DNA of 9,115 nucleotides. Source: Clostridia bacterium (GTDB taxonomy: Bacteria > Bacillota > Clostridia > Christensenellales > Borkfalkiaceae). Within the stretch, counting starts at the first letter, position 1. Each line of letters starts with the position of its first letter. The position numbers and the translations under genes were made by a program. Shown piece after piece: positions 6,967 to 9,115 of the stretch. Below the pieces are notes generated by a model. It was not told where the DNA came from, ran no database searches, and was given only the letters and a program-made list of their open reading frames with translations. The stretch is from contig JAGCLN010000212.1 in NCBI GenBank assembly GCA_017646945.1, positions 1 to 9,115 of the forward strand, given 5' to 3'.

Positions 6967-6996
6967 AAAAGAGTAAAGCAAACTGCCTTACTCTTT
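6967..6996 (-). terminator. First terminator after the sialidase-like gene
   Basis: A ten-base-pair stem, arms 6967-6976 and 6987-6996, can be lengthened by an inner GC pair of bases around an AAACT loop. It begins eight bases after the TAA stop on the minus strand and is followed by TTTTGTTT. Confidence 0.75.
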
Positions 6997-7004
6997 TATT
7001 GCCT

Positions 7005-8126
7005 TTATAAAAATTCTGATTTTTTAATCTTTCTTATTCGCAAGTTAGATAAGCCTTTTAAACCGTTTTCGCCACCTGCCATATATACCATAAGCAAACT
7101 GTCTTCACACTCTAAAAAGGCAGTGTAACAGTAGTGACCGTTCGGGTCGTCGTCTAAAATATAGGCATCGCCTATCTTGTTAAGGTTTCCGTCCCCCACC
7201 CTAAAAACAAAGGGGGTTCTACCGCGCCACGGCGAATTTGACGGTCCGCCCGGATACCACGGCACGGGGTTGTAAACGATAGCAAACTCGCCCGATGATA
7301 AGCGGATAAAATCAAGTGGTGAAAGGGGGCCTGTGAACTTTGATGGAAGGGGGGTTGACCAAGTCATACCACCGTCGGTTGAATAGGATTGATAGTGCCT
7401 GCCGAGAGAAGTTCTCGCATAGGCGAAAAGCCTGCCGTCGTCAAGTTCTTGAACGCCGGGTTCTTGCAAGCCGTCGTGAATTATTCCATCGTCTAAAACG
7501 AGTTCGAGCTTATTAGATTTTTTAAAGGTTTTGCCATCGTCACTCGATATAAAGAAGTAGTTTGTTGCCGGTAATATCGTGTACTCGTTATTCGAGTAAA
7601 GCGCCCTTTCTTCTTCGGCAAGTTTGCGCCAAGCGTGATGCGCTACGGGAACTATTATGTTTCCGTTTTTGCACCTTATTACCCTTTGGGGATTTAAAAT
7701 CCAATACCCGTCGTCAGTAACTTCAATTTCTTCGCTAAAAGTTTTAAAATCGGTTGTTTTGCGATAGCAAATAGCCGTTTTTCTTTCCGTTCCGTTAGCT
7801 CTTTTAATGTAAAACATAGCAATAGAGCCGTCTTGCAATCTTAAAAGCGATACGCTACAAATGTTGTAGGCGTCAACGTCCGCGCAAGTCATTACGATTT
7901 CGGGCTCGGTGAACGTTTCGCCGTCATCGTAACTATAAGTAACGGCAATATCGCAAGGCGCGTCATCGGCGTTGCTTTCGCCGTGGTAACGGTCGTAAAC
8001 CAAAGCGATAACTCCGTTATCCATTCTATAAAAACCACCCGTTCCGTTTCTTGGGTTGTCTTTCGTTGGCGGAAATTCCTTCACGATTTTGCCAAGATAT
8101 TTCTTTTCGCTAATCTGTGCGTACAT
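7005..8126 (-). CDS. BNR/Asp-box sialidase-family protein, predicted cytoplasmic
   Basis: The 373-residue protein has the repeats of a six-bladed beta-propeller sialidase. Three Asp boxes (S-x-D-x-G-x-T-F/W) are visible: SYDDGETF (65-72), SSDDGKTF (194-201) and STDGGMTW (249-256). PRNGTGGFYRMDNG (25-38) sits where the arginine-bearing N-terminal motif occurs in this subfamily. LQEPGVQELDDGRLFAYART (220-239) includes a conserved Glu-Pro-Gly and Arg. There is no signal peptide or membrane segment, so any substrate must be taken up first. Classical sialidases release terminal sialic acid, but this branch is widely annotated as exo-alpha-sialidase without proof, so substrate specificity is open. 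No sialic-acid catabolic or transport genes are adjacent. AGGAGA (8132-8137) precedes the ATG by five bases. The gene is alone between its own promoter and a tandem terminator. Confidence 0.85.
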   Translation of the reverse strand: MYAQISEKKYLGKIVKEFPPTKDNPRNGTGGFYRMDNGVIALVYDRYHGESNADDAPCDIAVTYSYDDGETFTEPEIVMTCADVDAYNICSVSLLRLQDGSIAMFYIKRANGTERKTAICYRKTTDFKTFSEEIEVTDDGYWILNPQRVIRCKNGNIIVPVAHHAWRKLAEEERALYSNNEYTILPATNYFFISSDDGKTFKKSNKLELVLDDGIIHDGLQEPGVQELDDGRLFAYARTSLGRHYQSYSTDGGMTWSTPLPSKFTGPLSPLDFIRLSSGEFAIVYNPVPWYPGGPSNSPWRGRTPFVFRVGDGNLNKIGDAYILDDDPNGHYCYTAFLECEDSLLMVYMAGGENGLKGLSNLRIRKIKKSEFL

Positions 8127-8156
8127 AATTATCTCCTTTAAAACTACGCTATGATT

Positions 8157-8185
8157 ATTCTACCAAGTTTTAAAAAGTATTTCAA
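8157..8185 (-). promoter_or_regulatory. Promoter of the sialidase-like gene
   Basis: On the minus strand TTGAAA (8180-8185) and TAGAAT (8157-8162) are spaced by 17 bases, giving a start near 8150 and a leader of about 25 bases. No obvious operator or catabolite-repression site stands out beside it. Confidence 0.6.
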
Positions 8186-8242
8186 TATTTTTAATAAAAA
8201 AACAATAAAATTAAATTAAAATCAAAAACGCCTAAATATTTG

Positions 8243-8272
8243 TTGACAAAGCCGTTTTTATTATGCTATAAT
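8243..8272 (+). promoter_or_regulatory. Promoter of tRNA-Lys
   Basis: Perfect TTGACA (8243-8248) and TATAAT (8267-8272) are separated by 18 bases, with TGC before the -10 forming an extended -10. The start would fall near 8279, only about five bases before the mature tRNA 5' end. This is the strongest promoter in the window. Confidence 0.85.
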
Positions 8273-8283
8273 CACTTGGCTAT

Positions 8284-8359
8284 GGGCGATTAGCTCAGTT
8301 GGTAGAGCAACTGACTCTTAATCAGTGGGTCCCGGGTTCGAGTCCCTGATCGCCCACCA
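8284..8359 (+). tRNA. tRNA-Lys (anticodon CUU)
   Basis: The 76-base gene folds as a complete cloverleaf. GGGCGAT (8284-8290) pairs with ATCGCCC (8349-8355). The D stem is GCTC/GAGC, and the anticodon stem ACTGA/TCAGT holds the loop CTCTTAA with CTT at 8317-8319 (tRNA position 34). The T loop is TTCGAGT. The discriminator is A8356, and CCA is encoded at 8357-8359. It reads the lysine codon AAG. It is a single-gene unit with its own promoter and terminator. Confidence 0.97.
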
Positions 8360-8361
8360 CG

Positions 8362-8393
8362 AAAAAGGAACAGCAACACGCTGTTCCTTTTTT
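8362..8393 (+). terminator. Terminator of tRNA-Lys
   Basis: A perfect 13-base-pair stem (8362-8374 with 8380-8392) around AACAC starts two bases after the encoded CCA and ends in a T-run. Its outer arm AAAAAGGAAC is shared with the next hairpin at 8434-8470. Confidence 0.9.
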
Positions 8394-8432
8394 GCTACCC
8401 TTATAAACTCGAAGCATTTCATATAATAAAAT

Positions 8433-8471
8433 AAAAAAAGGAACGGGCTTGTGTAAGCCGTTCCTTTTTTA
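8433..8471. terminator. Bidirectional terminator after the TM2-like gene
   Basis: Arms 8434-8450 and 8455-8470 pair around GTGT with a single bulged G (8447), flanked by A-runs and T-runs on the two sides. It lies about 18 bases beyond the stop of the minus-strand 84-residue gene and also backs up the tRNA-Lys terminator on the plus strand. Confidence 0.82.
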
Positions 8472-8488
8472 TTGTTTCTACTTAATAA

Positions 8489-8743
8489 TTAGTCTTTGTA
8501 TAAAAGAACAATAGCATCTTCTAAAGTAGCTTTATCTGCTGCAGCATATTCTTCATCAGTCATTTTGAAAATCTTGAGAGCTAAGAGAATACCTTTGATT
8601 CCGTTGATGATACCAACAACACCAAGAGTGATGAAAGCAGAAATAATGGTGTAGATACCTTTTTTGTTATTACCGTTAAGGAAACTTGTGATACCATAAC
8701 CGTTAAAAAGGAAAACCAAAATCGCGTAAGTAGCTTTACTCAT
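8489..8743 (-). CDS. Small TM2-like membrane protein
   Basis: The 84-residue product has two predicted membrane helices, about residues 5-19 and 31-57, joined by a short loop with Asn and Lys (NGNNKK, 23-28). The pattern FLFNGYGITSFLNGNNKKGI then a glycine-rich second helix resembles the TM2 domain, in which a glycine-containing turn links two hydrophobic helices, although the usual FY-x-G of that family is degenerate here. A charged tail follows (KMTDEEYAAADKATLEDA, 60-77). The role is unknown; TM2 proteins are often small and uncharacterised. AGGAGG (8753-8758) precedes the ATG by nine bases. A near-perfect promoter and a terminator show a stand-alone gene. Short length is offset by strong expression signals, so I regard it as real. 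Confidence 0.78.
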   Translation of the reverse strand: MSKATYAILVFLFNGYGITSFLNGNNKKGIYTIISAFITLGVVGIINGIKGILLALKIFKMTDEEYAAADKATLEDAIVLLYKD

Positions 8744-8769
8744 ATGTATAAACCTCCTTTTTTTCTAAC

Positions 8770-8798
8770 ATTATACACCTGTCAAATTACATAGTCAA
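8770..8798 (-). promoter_or_regulatory. Promoter of the TM2-like gene
   Basis: On the minus strand TTGACT (8793-8798) and TATAAT (8770-8775) are spaced by exactly 17 bases. The start would be near 8763, giving a leader of about 20 bases that contains AGGAGG. Confidence 0.8.
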
Positions 8799-8910
8799 CA
8801 TATCTTTAAATAATTCTTTAAGTTTTTTTATTTTTGCTTATAATTTCGCTAAAATACGAATATTATGCATTTTTTATTCATAATACAATGATTTTTATAA
8901 CAAAACAACT
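8799..8910. other. AT-rich spacer with no supported gene
   Basis: These bases form the first part of a stretch without protein genes (8744-9115). I see only very short open frames and no ribosome site. A lone TATAAT on the plus strand near 8840 has no convincing -35 and no gene to serve. Confidence 0.6.
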
Positions 8911-8938
8911 AAAAGCACACTCATTTGAGTATGCTTTT
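8911..8938 (-). terminator. Terminator downstream of the multi-hairpin element
   Basis: Arms 8911-8922 and 8927-8938 pair around a four-base loop. In the minus-strand transcript all 12 pairs form, one being U-G, with a T-run after; on the plus strand that position is a C/A mismatch. The hairpin therefore appears built for minus-strand transcription and lies right after the CCA-like end at 8942. Confidence 0.7.
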
Positions 8939-8941
8939 ATT

Positions 8942-9050
8942 TGGTGATCCACCGGAGGGATTCCCCTGTTAGGGGAAATGTCCGCAAGGACAAAAGGGTT
9001 GCGCCGTGCTAACGGCCGAACTCCGCGGAGTGAGAGGGGCGGTGGGCATC
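8942..9050 (-). repeat. Multi-hairpin element with a tRNA 3'-end-like terminus
   Basis: Four hairpins follow one another: 8961-8977 (TTCCCCT/AGGGGAA), 8979-8992 (TGTCC/GGACA with a GCAA loop), 9003-9016 (GCCGT/ACGGC) and the palindrome ACTCCGCGGAGT at 9020-9031. They are enclosed by CCACCG (8949-8954) pairing with CGGTGG (9040-9045). On the minus strand the element begins GATGCCCACCG and ends CGGTGGATCACCA, so its ends pair like an acceptor stem, with a two-base bulge, and finish in CCA. Its terminal 16 bases equal the 3' end of the tRNA at 9085-9115, but no T loop or other tRNA arm is present. It is far more GC-rich than its surroundings. It could be a miniature palindromic repeat, an integration scar in a former tRNA gene, or a structured RNA. 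Confidence 0.65.
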
Positions 9051-9085
9051 AAAAAAGGTACACTCGTTTTAAGTGTACCTTTTTT
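9051..9085 (-). terminator. Terminator of the right-edge tRNA
   Basis: A perfect 14-base-pair stem AAAAAAGGTACACT (9051-9064) with its complement at 9072-9085, around a seven-base loop, abuts the tRNA CCA and ends in a T-run on either strand. It lies between the tRNA and the multi-hairpin element, so it should block read-through into the element. Confidence 0.88.
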
Positions 9086-9115
9086 GGTGATCCACCGGAG
9101 ACTCGAACTCCGGAC
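9085..9115 (-). tRNA. 3' part of a tRNA gene cut by the right edge
   Basis: Read on the minus strand, CGGAG-TTCGAGT-CTCCG is a perfect T arm, followed by the acceptor 3' strand GTGGATC, discriminator A and an encoded CCA ending at 9085. The 5' half including the anticodon lies outside the window, so the amino acid cannot be read. The complete gene should begin GATCCAC. Confidence 0.85.

Noticed and set aside
8942..9050. A functional tRNA (for example a long class II or selenocysteine tRNA)
   Set aside because: Despite the acceptor-like ends and CCA, there is no TTCRANY T loop, no D arm and no plausible anticodon stem-loop.
9085..9115. Assigning an amino acid to the edge tRNA
   Set aside because: Only the T arm and acceptor strand are in the window; a GATCCAC acceptor might fit a lysine tRNA, but the anticodon is not visible.

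Overview
The window looks like chromosomal DNA of a low-GC Gram-positive bacterium, most likely an uncultured gut-type clostridium (Bacillota). The basis is AT-rich spacers, strong AGGAG(G) ribosome sites, textbook TTGACA/TATAAT promoters, compact intrinsic terminators, a tRNA with encoded CCA, and a lipoprotein with Cys/His repeats and InlB-type (Listeria-Bacteroides) repeats. The genus cannot be fixed from this sequence alone.

Layout. (1) 1-2165, minus strand: the first 721 residues of a large repeat-rich surface lipoprotein that runs off the left edge, with its own strong promoter. (2) 2295-2846: a small HNH-nuclease-like gene (minus) divergent from (3) a two-gene plus-strand operon: a 212-residue ribbon-helix-helix (RHH) protein, then, after a 7-base gap, a complete ClpB disaggregase. 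The divergent spacer holds both promoters and five TGTAA/TTACA half-sites. (4) 6150-6833, minus: a hemolysin III/PAQR-family membrane protein. (5) 7005-8126, minus: a cytoplasmic BNR/Asp-box sialidase-like protein. (6) 8284-8359, plus: tRNA-Lys(CUU) with its own promoter and terminator. (7) 8489-8743, minus: an 84-residue TM2-like membrane protein. (8) 8744-9115: a gene-poor stretch with a promoter, two terminators, a 109-base multi-hairpin element, and the 3' end of a minus-strand tRNA cut by the right edge.

How the genes work together. Most genes here are separately promoted and terminated housekeeping or surface genes. The RHH-clpB pair is the only clear operon. I saw no CtsR or CIRCE operator in front of it, so the RHH protein is a candidate autoregulator of this disaggregase operon and perhaps of the divergent HNH gene. 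The other region that stands out is 8942-9050. Its end repeats 17 bases of the neighbouring tRNA 3' end, its two ends can pair like an acceptor stem finishing in CCA, and its interior is four consecutive hairpins instead of a tRNA body. I see no CRISPR array, transposase gene or complete mobile element.
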